Assembly: GCF_050948175.1 (NCBI RefSeq)
Contig: NC_135194.1
Location: 4,642,033 to 4,706,032, forward strand
Length of the DNA stretch: 64,000 nucleotides
Reading direction: 5' to 3'
From: Xylocopa sonorina
Taxonomy: Eukaryota; Arthropoda; Insecta; Hymenoptera; Apidae
Positions 20,065 through 30,900 of this stretch are shown here, piece after piece (the stretch's first letter is position 1; each line of letters begins with the position of its first letter). The notes under the pieces were generated by a model. It ran no database searches. It saw nothing but the letters and a program-made list of their open reading frames with translations, and was not told the DNA's origin. The position numbers and the translations under genes are program-made.

Positions 20065-21861
20065 TTGTGCGACGTTGTAAACGAATTACAATTACAAACA
20101 TTTAGTATCGCACAAACCTATCTAGACTCCGTATCCTGGTCCCGAATCCAGAAAATCCTTCAAGACCTGTTTTACGAAACAACTGTCCAGATTACGGTCT
20201 GCCAGGGCCTCATTAAAACACCTTCGGTCGAAGAGCGACTGAAAATAATAAGAGAAAACCACGACTCCCCTGTGGGAGGTCACAAAGGGGTTAATAAAAC
20301 TTATTCTCGCATCAGACAACAATACTTTTGGCCAAACATGAAAACACAAATACAAGAATATATTGGCAAATGCAAAAGTTGTCAGACAGAGAAACTGGTC
20401 CGGGTAAAGACCAGACAGCCTCTCACTTTAACCGACACCCCTGGCAGGGCATTCGATAAGATTTCAATGGACGTAATGGGTCCTCTTCCCGAAACTTCCG
20501 ACGGTTATACGAGTATCCTCACGATCCAAGATCTCCTCACTAAATACTCAGTCGCAGTTCCTCTCAAAACCACCACCGCAGTAGACATTGCCGAAGCTTT
20601 AATAAAAGAATTCATTTGTAAGTTCGGATGCCCGAAAGGCATACTCACGGACCAAGGTTCGAACTTTATAAATAGCTTGATTAAAGCCATAGCAATCAAA
20701 TTCCGTATTAAGCAATACAAGTCCACTGCGTTCCATCCACAGACAAACGGGTCCGTTGAACGATCTCACCACGTCCTGGCCGAATATCTGAAGCATTACA
20801 TAGAGTCGAGTAACGATTGGGTGAATTGGTTACCGTACGCAATGTTTTCATACAACACCAGTGTGCACGAGGGTACATTATACACCCCACACGAACTAGT
20901 GTTCGGCAGGATAGCTAGGACGCCGTCAGCCACTCCTTTTCAGGACAGCTCTGATAACGAAACTTATAGCGACTATCTTATACAACTTCAGGAGAAAATC
21001 TCGAAATCTCAGGATTTGGCTAAAGCCAATCTAGACAATGCGAAACGCCGTTCTAAATATTATTATGACCGAAATCTCAATGTCCAAAACTTCGAGGTAG
21101 GCCAATGGGTCTATCTTTTAAAAGAGCCGAACAAACATAAGTTCCAGGCACAATACTCTGGACCGTACCGTATCCTCGAAATTTTGGGCAATTGTAATGT
21201 TAAGCTGAATGTAAAAGGGCGCCATAAAATTGTTCATACGAACAAAATCAAAATTTGTAAACGAATGCATAGTATGCAGAGTGTGGATGCTAGTGAAAGA
21301 AAAGTGCGAAAAACTGAAAATGAAGTCAGTGAGAGCAGTGACATTCAAACGAACGCTGAAAGTGAAAGCGACGAAAGTGCCTGCAATCCGAAGGAAGCCC
21401 GCAGCCACGGTCCAAACTCCAAACGTTATCGCCAGGATCAACCAGGCGAAAAGCCTCAGATTCCGCAGCATCCAGCCGACAGGACCAAGAGAAGGATCCA
21501 GCATCCCGAAATCTACCCAACAGACAAGAGATCTCGGCATGGCCGAGATTCTTTTTCCAAGGGGGGTGGTGTAACGTCAGGCGTACCGCCTGCCACCCTC
21601 CGGCGTCCACCTCATCATCCCCAGCATCCGTATCCGGAGCCCCTGCACACGGGCCACCCGCCGACTCGCCGTCCCTACAGAAGGAGACAAAGGTACGAGA
21701 GGGAAGAGGGATGCAGCATGCCGCGCCCACGCGCGATCTCCACACACGAGGGGGAGGACTTCACCCCGTATTACGAGGGCGAGGAGCTCTCCGACACGTA
21801 CTGGGTCGAATCCCCAGCAATCACGAAGCCCTATACGTACTTCTCGTACATGTGGGATTAG
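20065..21861 (+). CDS. pol: Integrase-encoding 3' part of E3 pol
   Basis: An open frame of 598 codons; the ATG at its left end is only the first one after the damaged region, not a real start. It contains the HHCC finger (motifs HDSPVGGH and CKSC), the DD35E core (SMDVMGPL, ILTDQG, GSVERS) and the GPY/F module, then the charged tail. The stop at 21859-21861 lies 292 bp inside the 3' LTR. It is nearly identical to the E1 and E2 counterparts and shows none of the indels seen just upstream. Alone it lacks the RT and protease needed for mobility. Confidence 0.92.
   Translation: MCDVVNELQLQTFSIAQTYLDSVSWSRIQKILQDLFYETTVQITVCQGLIKTPSVEERLKIIRENHDSPVGGHKGVNKTYSRIRQQYFWPNMKTQIQEYIGKCKSCQTEKLVRVKTRQPLTLTDTPGRAFDKISMDVMGPLPETSDGYTSILTIQDLLTKYSVAVPLKTTTAVDIAEALIKEFICKFGCPKGILTDQGSNFINSLIKAIAIKFRIKQYKSTAFHPQTNGSVERSHHVLAEYLKHYIESSNDWVNWLPYAMFSYNTSVHEGTLYTPHELVFGRIARTPSATPFQDSSDNETYSDYLIQLQEKISKSQDLAKANLDNAKRRSKYYYDRNLNVQNFEVGQWVYLLKEPNKHKFQAQYSGPYRILEILGNCNVKLNVKGRHKIVHTNKIKICKRMHSMQSVDASERKVRKTENEVSESSDIQTNAESESDESACNPKEARSHGPNSKRYRQDQPGEKPQIPQHPADRTKRRIQHPEIYPTDKRSRHGRDSFSKGGGVTSGVPPATLRRPPHHPQHPYPEPLHTGHPPTRRPYRRRQRYEREEGCSMPRPRAISTHEGEDFTPYYEGEELSDTYWVESPAITKPYTYFSYMWD
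21559..21569 (+). other. Polypurine tract of E3
   Basis: AAGGGGGGTGG directly before the 3' LTR, inside the pol reading frame, identical in all three elements. Confidence 0.85.
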
Positions 21862-23238
21862 AATAAGCACACTACTCACCTATGTACATACACACCAACA
21901 CACACCTAGATTTAAGTGAATATATGTATATATTTTATTCATGCACGGTTATGTTCCGTGCACTCGCGCGCACACTCGACGCTCGCGGCTCACGCTTAAC
22001 GCGGGCCGCGCCCCACTCCGAACGGCCGCCCCACCACGAGGGCCGAGCGGCCGCCCTACTCCGACCGTCCGCCCCACCGCGAGGGCCCAGCGACTCGCGC
22101 GCCGCGCGACCCGAGGAGGTCGCGGACGCGAGATCCGAGAGTCAGTTCGCGTCTCATCTCCGAACCGGAGAGTTCCAATCTCGCCTCCGAACGGAGGAGT
22201 TCCAATCTCACCTCCGAACGGGAGAGTTGGTATCTCATCTCCGAACTGGAGAGTTCATATCTCATCTCCGAACCGAGGAGTTCTAATCCAGCATCCGAAC
22301 GATGCACTTCCGATCCGAGCAATAGGCTCATTCGCAACGAGCAATTAGCTCTAATGCATTCGTCTCTATCCATACTCCCATAGCGGAGTCCGTTCGATAC
22401 TTTATACTACTTCTAATTCTCATTGTAATCGCTAGTCAGTAACTTAGAATTTAGTCAAGTGTATCTAGTATAGTGAAATCATAGAATATAGTTTATTTTT
22501 ACCAGATTCAAAGTATCTTTATTCGAGTTCAAATACAATTCCTTAATTCTAATCCACGGGTACGCTCGCGATTATTCTAATTCTATATCTCATCTACGAT
22601 AGTCTTGAGGCTCGACGACTAGAGCGAACCAGCGCTTAGTTGCTCCATCCTCACTTCTACCGTGTACAGAATATCTTGCGCCCAGGTCGATCCCGGTAAG
22701 CTAGAGCGAACCAACGCTTAGCCGTGCCGTATTCAACCGAAGTTCAAGTATTCTCGATGAGCCTTGCACCTCCGACAAAGCGTACACGACGCGCGGGGAG
22801 GAGAGAGTTCATTCGTCGTCTCGCTCGGGAATACGTGGGTGATGCACCAGAATATTCAATTTCCTACGTTCGAGTCCTGGTTCCTGTGAAGGAAGTTTCC
22901 TTCGCCGCACGACCCGTACGAGTCGCCAATCGTCAGGGCCAAACGCCGATACCTGCCAGCCGGAGTCAACCCGCCTGGACGCTTATTCCCGTAGACGTAC
23001 CTCCGTTCCAGCCGTACGCCGCCGCCATCCCAGTTGCGGATCCAAGGCGTTCCAGGTACCTGGAAAGAGAAATCAGACAGCGGAATCAAGCCTTCGCAAG
23101 GTAAGTTTAGTGTTAGTTACCGTTTTATCGAGTCCGAAACGCCAACGAACCCGGTCCGGACGCAATTCGCGTTATTTTCGGGAACGGTTACGACTTTGTG
23201 CCACCGTTGCGAGCGCAACCGCACCTCGGGACGTGACA
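21570..23238 (+). repeat. 3' LTR of E3 (1,669 bp)
   Basis: Same length as the 5' LTR and, by eye, the same sequence at a constant 7,582-bp offset, including the 81-bp segment (about 22915-22995) and five 27-bp units (22153-22287). It ends GTGACA and is followed by CCAA and the rest of E2 pol. Confidence 0.95.
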
Positions 23239-23242
23239 CCAA
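23239..23242. other. Target-site duplication of E3, right copy (CCAA)
   Basis: Pairs with 13984-13987. E2 RT sequence resumes directly from here on the minus strand. Confidence 0.95.
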
Positions 23243-25072
23243 ATAGACGAAAATTTCGTTCCCCTGGAGACCGGACAGGACATTGTCCATAAGTCGTTGG
23301 AACGTCGCTGGCGCATTTTTTAATCCGAATGGCATTCTTTTAAATTCATAATGCCCGTGAGGCGTCGAAAAAGCGGTTTTGGGAGCATCGGCGGGCTCCA
23401 TTGGGATCTGGTGAAATCCGCTCGCGAGATCGAATGTACTAAAATACTTCGCACTCCCGAGCTGATCAAGTATCTCGGTAATGCAAGGGAGGGGATAGGC
23501 ATCGGCGACAGATTTCTCATTGAGTGCGCGGTAGTCGATGACGACGCGCCATTGCTTGTTGCCCAAGGAGTCCGGTTTCTTTGGGACAACCCACAATGGC
23601 GAATTATATGGTGATTTTGACGGAGAGATGACACCATTTTGTAAAAATTTGTCGACTTGTCGTCGAATCTCCTCCTTATGAGCTGGTGGGAAACGGTATT
23701 GTTTCACATTGACGGGGCGGTCGTCGACGGTTGGAATCTTGTGCGTGGTTGCTGACGTATGCCCTAATTTATCCCCCTCAATGTGAAAAAGCTCCTGCGT
23801 GCTTTGAACGAGACGGACGACGTGCTCTCTTTCCTCTGCGTTGAGGTGGTCGAGACGGAGGAGACTAAGAATTCGATCTAGTCGAGATTTCGAAGGATTG
23901 GCGGATTTCGATGTTTGTTTTAACGGCGCCTGTTGTATATTATTTTTAACCGCCTGAGCATAGGAGATCTGTTGAACATTCGCGATTTTGCAACGCGAAG
24001 GAGGAGTTTCGAGTGTCGAATATGGTGTCTGACTCGAGAAAGAAATAGAAGTTTTCCCTTTTTGGGATGAGCCGATCGGTACGGCGGATACGTTGGATTT
24101 AGTAGATTTAGAAAAAACCGGATACAGCGACGGACTATCCTCCTTATGGAGGGGAGTCATGATTTGCGCGGGCTCAAGTATGATTTCTGGTAACGCGATT
24201 TCGACGGCGCGGTCGGATGAATTAATTATTCGAGTTACCGCTTTGCCCCGAATTACTCTGACGAGAGCGTTTCCGAAAAATATACCCGGCGCAAGATCGA
24301 TACGAGGAATTATACCTTCCGCGAGGTTCGAATTAACTACGCGGACCTTGATACCGATATTTGATCTCGGCGGAATGGAGATACGGTCTCCTGACTTCGG
24401 AGAAGCTGCTTTGTCTTGCGTTCGAAGCTTCGATTTCGTTGTTGCATCGCGTTTCAGCGGAGGCGATGATTTACGCGGCGGGCGCGGCGGCGGAGGGGGA
24501 ATAGATTCCGTGCGCGGCGCTTGTTTACGTTTCGGCGATAGGAGAGGCTTTATTTTCGAGTCCGGTGACGGTTCCTCGAGTGCTTCGATATCGTCTTCGA
24601 AAGGAATTCTCTTACCATTCCATTTGATTATTTTATTTGGAAAAGAGATTTCTGCGTCCATACAGAACCCGGAGCCGAGGATCCCGCTTGGTTTAAGGGG
24701 AAAATCATCCTCGACCACATTGAAAGGAACGACGCGACCGAAAATGACAAGATTCACCGTCCCTAAGGTTGCGGTTTTGCCATCGGTTACCCCTGTTATT
24801 ATGATGATCTCGGACTTATCGATTCGCGCGGATGCTTTTAGAGCCGAACGTTTTATAATATTTATTTCCGCCCCAGTGTCCACCATGAAGCGAGTTGGTG
24901 AAATTAGAAGATCGGATTTTAAAATTAGGTTTGGCGTGCTAGTTTTTCCGGTTATGTTTATCGCGGCGTTTCGTCGATTTCCGCGTTGGAGTTGTTCGCG
25001 GCGAGAGGACGGACTTGGTGCGCGGCCTCGCCACCTGTCTCGCGGCTGGTGCGGAGGCCATTGTCGTTTCCC
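23239..25072 (-). CDS. pol: pol 5' part of E2: protease and RT up to the YLDD motif
   Basis: The minus-strand frame runs from the frameshift site (25066-25072) to the E3 insertion, without stops. The aspartic protease has a canonical DTGA (MVDTGAEINIIK at about 24886-24851), which would process the polyprotein. A proline-rich basic linker follows, then RT: SPYNSPLWVVPKK, RVVIDYRALN, FDLASGFHQI with the first catalytic aspartate, and MPFGLKNAPATFQRLM. The sequence stops at EIFVYL, immediately before the two catalytic aspartates, which lie at 13987 and below on the other side of E3. The open frame beyond 23239 is E3 LTR sequence. E2 lacks the indels seen in the matching E3 segment. Confidence 0.95.
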
Positions 25073-26277
25073 GAATTTTTATTTACCGCGTTGTTGTACT
25101 GCCTTTTTCGGCACTCGCCTATTTCGTGCCCCGGGGTCTTGCAATAGCGACAAAATTTGGGCGCGTCCCTGGCTACGATTTGTCTCGGTTGTTCGTACGC
25201 GGGGCCTCGAGTAGGAGGCGGTACGTCCCTGGATCGCAAGTATTCCTGCGGTCGGTACGGCGATGGCGGTCTGAGCCGACACTCGATCGCGTAATGTCCG
25301 ATATTATTACATTTTCGGCAAATAACTTCGGCTGGTTTTTCGCGCGATTCTGGTCGCGCGGCACGCGATCTACCTAGTCGGTTGCAATCACGTTCGTGCA
25401 TTTGGTAAAGCTCTCGCGCTCGAGCGAACGTTTCTCGCAATGTGCCGAATGAATTTATCGTCATTTGCATTCGAATTTCTGGAATGAGACCGTCTTTAAA
25501 ACATTGTAATGTGAGCGCGTCTACGTCATCGAGCGATTCCGGTGTGTCTCGTCGAGCAAGCCTTTCGCAATCAATTATAGCGGTTCTAAGATCTTTTACT
25601 CGACCGATGTAATCTAGAATGTGCTCGTTCGCGCGCATAAATATATTAGCAAGTTCACCCCGATAATGATGAGCTGATTTTACGGAGCAAAAAGTGCTGC
25701 GAAGAACGTCCGTTAATTCGAGTATTGTGTAACACGGCTCGTCTTCTAGCGCGGCGTAGGCACGACCCTTGAGTTTTCCCTTAAGCAGGCGTGTGAAAGT
25801 TCGCTCGCACCCATTAGGGATAAGCTCATAAGCGCGTTTACACGCTCGGGTAAACTGAAGAATAGGAATGTTCTGACCATCGAATGTCGGCACGGCTTCG
25901 AGGGCCTGCTTAAGTGATAGCTCGTCGTGTTGCGAACTATTTGTATTAAAATCGGAGCTCGAATTATGTCCGGAAAGCGGATTTCCCCGAGGAATATCCA
26001 GCGAAACGGTATCGTCGCGCGTCAAATCAGGCGTTCTGCGAATAGATTCTATTTCACGACGTAAAATTTCTATTTGCTGGAGCAACGCGGCATTACTCGG
26101 ATCGGTCGCTTTCGTATTTTTCGCGGAAGTATTTTGTTGCGCGGTACTAGGAAGAGGCTCGGCGATAGCGTCTTGGAAATCAAGCGTTCTGCTAGTGCGT
26201 TTTTCGCGTTCGGAATCGGCCATCGCGGCGGATCGCTGTGTCTGCTGGCGCGTTTTTGTCGGAGTCCGGGTTGCCAT
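24958..26277 (-). CDS. gag: Gag polyprotein of E2, 439 aa
   Basis: Same length and layout as the E3 Gag: polar N-terminus, short leucine-rich segment, capsid-like region and two CCHC knuckles (CRKCNNIGHYAIEC and CRYCKTPGHEIGEC). Differences from E3 are scattered substitutions, such as Ser for Ala at residue 16, Gly for Ala at 103 and Ile for Thr at 331 (within the first knuckle spacer, with ligands kept). There is no internal stop. It overlaps pol, which is read in the -1 frame. Confidence 0.95.
   Translation of the reverse strand: MATRTPTKTRQQTQRSAAMADSEREKRTSRTLDFQDAIAEPLPSTAQQNTSAKNTKATDPSNAALLQQIEILRREIESIRRTPDLTRDDTVSLDIPRGNPLSGHNSSSDFNTNSSQHDELSLKQALEAVPTFDGQNIPILQFTRACKRAYELIPNGCERTFTRLLKGKLKGRAYAALEDEPCYTILELTDVLRSTFCSVKSAHHYRGELANIFMRANEHILDYIGRVKDLRTAIIDCERLARRDTPESLDDVDALTLQCFKDGLIPEIRMQMTINSFGTLRETFARARELYQMHERDCNRLGRSRAARPESREKPAEVICRKCNNIGHYAIECRLRPPSPYRPQEYLRSRDVPPPTRGPAYEQPRQIVARDAPKFCRYCKTPGHEIGECRKRQYNNAVNKNSGNDNGLRTSRETGGEAAHQVRPLAANNSNAEIDETPR
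25024..25072 (-). promoter_or_regulatory. -1 ribosomal frameshift signal (gag/pol) of E2
   Basis: GGGAAAC on the minus strand (25066-25072), a 6-base spacer, then the GGCCTC/GAGGCC stem with inner CACC/GGTG pairing. The loop differs by one base from E3 (CACCAGCC against CACCCGCC) while the paired bases are unchanged. Confidence 0.85.
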
Positions 26278-26328
26278 ATCTAGTTTCGCGGTTCCTTTCG
26301 GCAGAATTTCCGGAGGAAACGCGGGGCT

Positions 26329-26346
26329 ATCCCACCGCTGTCACCA
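26329..26346 (-). other. Primer binding site of E2
   Basis: TGGTGACAGCGGTGGGAT on the minus strand, beginning 13 bases inside from the 5' LTR end, identical to E3. The leader spans 26278-26359. Confidence 0.72.
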
Positions 26347-26359
26347 AAAATAACTTTCG

Positions 26360-27947
26360 TGTCACGTCCCGAGGTGCGGTTGCGCTCGCAACGGTGGCAC
26401 AAAGTCGTAACCGTTCCCGAAAATAACGCGAATTGCGTCCGGACCGGGTTCGTTGGCGTTTCGGACTCGATAAAACGGTAATTAACACTAAACTTACCTT
26501 GCGAAGGCTTGATTCCGCTGTCTGATTTCTCTTTCTAGGTACCTGGAGCGCCTTGGATCCGCAACCGGGATGGCGGCGGCGTACGGCTGGAACGGAGGTA
26601 CGGGTCGTGCGGCGAAGGAAACCTCCTTCACAGGAACCAGGACTCGAACGCAGGAAATTGAATATTCTGGTGCATCACCCACGTATTCCCGAGCGAGACG
26701 ACGAATAAACTCTCTCCTCCCCGCGCGTCGTGTACGCTTTGTCGGAGGTGCAAGGCTCGTCGAGAATACTTGAACTTCGGTCGAGTACGGCGCGGCTAAG
26801 CGTTGGTTCGCTCTAGCTTACCGGGATCAACCTGGGCGCAAGATATTCTGTATACGGTAGAAGTGAGGATGGAGCAACTAAGCGCTGGTTCGCTCTAGTC
26901 GTCGAGCCTCAAGACTATCGCAGATGAGATATAGAAATAGAATAATCGCGAGCGTACCCGTGGAGTAGAATTAAGGAATTGTATTTGAACTCGAATAAAG
27001 ATACTTTGAATCTGGTAAAAATAAACTATATTCTATGATTTCACTATACTAGATACACTTGACTAAATTCTAAGTTACTGACTAGCGATTACAATGAGAG
27101 TTAGAAATAGTATAAAGTATCGAATGGACTCCGCTATGGGAGTATGGATAGAGACGAATGCATTAGAGCTAATTGCTCGTTGCGAATGAGCCTATTGCTC
27201 GGATCGGAAGTGCATCGTTCGGATGCTGGATTAGAACTCCTCGGTTCGGAGATGAGATACGAACTCTCCAGTTCGGAGATGAGATTGGAACTCTCCAGTT
27301 CGGAGATGAGATACCAACTCTCCCGTTCGGAGGTGAGATTGGAACTCTCCGGTTCGGAGGTGAGATACGAACTGACTCTCGGATCTCGCGTCCGCGACCT
27401 CCTCGGGTCGCGCGGCGCGCGAGTCGCTGGGCCCTCGCGGTGGGGCGGACGGTCGGAGTAGGGCGGCCGCTCGGCCCTCGTGGTGGGGCGGCCGTTCGGA
27501 GTGGGGCGCGGCCCGCGTTAAGCGTGAGCCGCGAGCGTCGAGTGTGCGCGCGAGTGCACGGAACATAACCGTGCATGAATAAAATATATACATATATTTA
27601 CTTAAATCTAGGTGTGTGTTGGTGTGTATGTACATATATGAGTAGTGTGCTTATTCTAATCCCACATGTACGAGAAGTACGTATAGGGCTTCGTGATCGC
27701 TGGGGATTCGACCCAGTATGTGTCGGAGAGCTCCTCGCCCTTGTAATACGGGGTGAAGTCCTCCCCCTCGTGTGTGGAGATCGCGCGTGGGCGCGGCATG
27801 CTGCATCCCTCTTCCCTCTCGTACCTTTGTCTCCTTCTGTAGGGACGGCGAGTCGGCGGGTGGCCCGTGTGCAGGGGCTCCGGATACGGATGCTGGGGAT
27901 GATGAGGTGGACGCCGGAGGGTGGCAGGCGGTACGCCTGACGTTACA
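26360..27947 (-). repeat. 5' LTR of E2 (1,588 bp)
   Basis: Same length as the E2 3' LTR at a constant 16,752-bp offset and apparently identical by eye. Five 27-bp units lie at 27230-27364 and the splice-donor consensus at 26496-26497 on the minus strand. Confidence 0.95.
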
Positions 27948-27951
27948 CAAG
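27948..27951. other. Target-site duplication of E2, right copy (CAAG)
   Basis: Pairs with 9604-9607. Satellite sequence continues in phase from here. Confidence 0.95.
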
Positions 27952-30900
27952 GAAATAGCGTTTGCAGATGTCTACGTATCGTAGCGATAGAGTTCTAATG
28001 CTTCTTAAAACGAGATATTGCATCTCATATCTATGTTTCATGATAAGATATAATATGATTTGCGAAGTGTTATGTATTCCTCGTCTACACTTCAAATGAA
28101 TGTGAATGCGACACTTCCTCGCTAGGAAATAGCGTTTGCAGAAGTCTACGTATCGTAGCAATAGAGTTCTTATGATTCTTAAAACGCGATATCGCATCTC
28201 ATTTCTATGGTTCATGGTAAGATATAATATGATTTGCGAATTGTTATGTATTCCTCGTCTACACTTCATATGAATGTAAATGCGACACTTCCTTGCAAGG
28301 AAATAGCGTTTGCAGATGTCTACCTATCGTAGCAATAGGGTTCTAATGCTTCTTAAAACGCGATATCGCATCTCATTTCTATGTTTCATGGTAAGATATA
28401 ATATGATTTGCGAAGTGTTATGTATTCGTCGTCTACACTCCAAATGATTGTGAATGCGACACTTCCTCGCTAGGAAATAGCGTTTGCAGAAGTCTACGTA
28501 TCGTAGCAATAGAGTTCTTATGATTCCTAAAACGCGATATCGCATCTCATTTCTATGGTTCATGGTATGATATAATATGATTTGCGAAGTGTTATGTGTT
28601 CCTCGTCTACACTTCAAATGAATGTAAATGCGACACTTCCTTGCTAGGAAATAGCGTCTGCAGATGTCTAGGTATCATAGCAATAGAGTTCTAATGCTTC
28701 TTAAAACGCGATATCGCATCTCATTTCTATGTTTCATGGTAAGATATAATATGATTTGCGAAGTGTTATGTATTCCTCGTCTACACTCCAAATGATTGTG
28801 AATGCGACACTTCCTCGCTAGGAAATAGCGTTTGCAGAAGTCTACGTATCGTAGCAATAGAGTTCTTATGATTCTTAAAACGCGATATCGCATCTCATTT
28901 CTATGGTTCATGGTATGATATAATATGATTTGCGAAGTGTTATGTGTTCCTCGTCTACACTTCGAATGAATGTAAATGCGACACTTCCTTGCTAGGAAAT
29001 AGCGTCTGCAGATGTCTAGGTATCATAGCGATAGAGTTCTAATGCTTCTTAAAACGCGATATCGCATCTCATTTCTATGTTTCATGGTAAGATATAATAT
29101 GATTTGCGAATTGTTATGTATTCCTCGTCTACACTTCAAATGAATCTAATTGCGACACTTCCTTGCAAGGAAATAGCGTTTGCAGATGTCTACGTATCGT
29201 AGCGATAGAGTTCTAATGCTTCTTAAAACGAGATATTGCATCTCATATCTATGTTTCATGATAAGATATAATATGATTTGCGAAGTGTTATGTATTCCTC
29301 GTCTACACTTCAAATGAATGTGAATGCGACACTTCCTCGCTAGGAAATAGCGTTTGCAGAAGTCTACGTATCGTAGCAATAGAGTTCTTATGATTCTTAA
29401 AACGCGATATCGCATCTCATTTCTATGGTTCATGGTAAGATATAATATGATTTGCGAATTGTTATGTATTCCTCGTCTACACTTCATATGAATGTAAATG
29501 CGACACTTCCTTGCAAGGAAATAGCGTTTGCAGATGTCTACCTATCTTAGCAATAGGGTTCTAATGCTTCTTAAAACGCGATATCGCATCTCATTTCTAT
29601 GTTTCATGGTAAGATATAATATGATTTGCGAAGTGTTATGTATTCGTCGTCTACACTCCAAATGATTGTGAATGCGACACTTCCTCGCTAGGAAATAGCG
29701 TTTGCAGAAGTCTACGTATCGTAGCAATAGAGTTCTTATGATTCTTAAAACGCGATATCGCATCTCATTTCTATGGTTCATGGTATGATATAATATGATT
29801 TGCGAAGTGTTATGTGTTCCTCGTCTACACTTCAAATGAATGTAAATGCGACACTTCCTTGCTAGGAAATAGCGTCTGCAGATGTCTAGGTATCATAGCG
29901 ATAGAGTTCTAATGCTTCTTAGAACGCGATATCGCATCTCATTTCTATGTTTCATGGTAAGATATAATATGATTTGCGAAGTGTTATGTATTCCTCGTCT
30001 ACACTTCATATGAATGTAAATGCGACACTTCCTTGCAAGGAAATAGCGTTTGCAGATGTCTACGTATCGTAGCGATAGAGTTCTAATGCTTCTTAAAACG
30101 AGATATTGCATCACATATCTATGGCTCATGGTAAGATATAAAATGATTTGCGAAGTGTTATGTATTCCTCGTCTACACTTCAAATGAATGTAAATGCGAC
30201 ACTTCCTTGCTAGGAAATAGCGTCTGCAGATGTCTAGGTATCGTAGCGATAGAGTTCTAATGCTTCTTAAAACGAGATATTGCATCTCATATCTATGTTT
30301 CATGATAAGATATAATATTCATTGCGAAGTGTTATGCATTCCTCGTCTACGATTCAAATGAATGTAAATGCGACACTTCCTTGCAAGGAAATTGCGTTTG
30401 CAGATGTCTAGGTATCGTAGCAATAGAGTTCTAATGCTTCTTAAAACGCGATATCGCATCTCATTTCTATGTTTCATGGTAAGATATAATGTGATTTGCG
30501 AAGTGTTATGTATTCCTTGTCTGCACTTCAAATGAATGTAAATGCGACACTTCCTTGCAAGGAAATAGCGTTTGCAGATGTCTGCGTACCGTAGCAATAG
30601 AGTTCTTATGATTCTTAAAACGCGATATCGCATCTCATTTCTATGGTTCATGGTATGATATAATATGATTTGCGAAGTGTTATGTGTTCCTCGTCTACAC
30701 TTCAAATGAATGTAAATGCGACACTTCCTTGCTAGGAAATAGCGTCTGCAGATGTCTAGGTATCATAGCAATAGAGTTCTAATGCTTCTTAAAACGCGAT
30801 ATCGCATCTCATTTCTATGTTTCATGGTAAGATATAATATGATTTGCGAAGTGTTATGTATTCGTCGTCTACACTCCAAATGATTGTGAATGCGACACTT

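Larger units (their letters stand above)
13988..23238 (+). mobile_element. Ty3/gypsy LTR retrotransposon E3, full length, nested in E2 pol
   Basis: A 9,251-bp plus-strand element with two 1,669-bp LTRs (13988-15656 and 21570-23238) and all parts in order: primer binding site, gag, frameshift signal, pol, polypurine tract. The LTRs look identical by eye, so this is the youngest insertion. It is in the opposite orientation to its host E2. gag and the integrase part of pol are open, but protease-RT-RNase H carries a threonine-to-asparagine change in the DTG motif and many small indels between about 17.67 and 19.75 kb. The internal region is 5,913 bp against 5,909 bp in E2, so the indels nearly cancel in length. 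Confidence 0.97.
9608..27947 (-). mobile_element. Ty3/gypsy LTR retrotransposon E2, complete but split by nested E3
   Basis: A minus-strand element with two 1,588-bp LTRs (26360-27947 as 5', 9608-11195 as 3'), a primer binding site, gag, pol in the -1 frame and a polypurine tract, bounded by CAAG duplications in satellite DNA. E3 (13988-23238) is inserted in pol; without it and one CCAA copy E2 is 9,085 bp. The LTRs are equal in length and look identical by eye, so the insertion is recent. Gag and both halves of pol are free of internal stops. The only visible lesion is the E3 insertion, so E2 was probably competent before being hit. Confidence 0.96.

Noticed and set aside
21230..21574. Separate small gene (env or accessory) after integrase
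   Set aside because: This frame overlaps the pol tail in another frame, shows no signal peptide or membrane segment, and pol itself continues to the LTR.
24093..25214. 373-codon plus-strand frame
   Set aside because: It lies antisense to E2 protease and gag, whose minus-strand frames have clear motifs; it is a shadow of GC-rich coding sequence.
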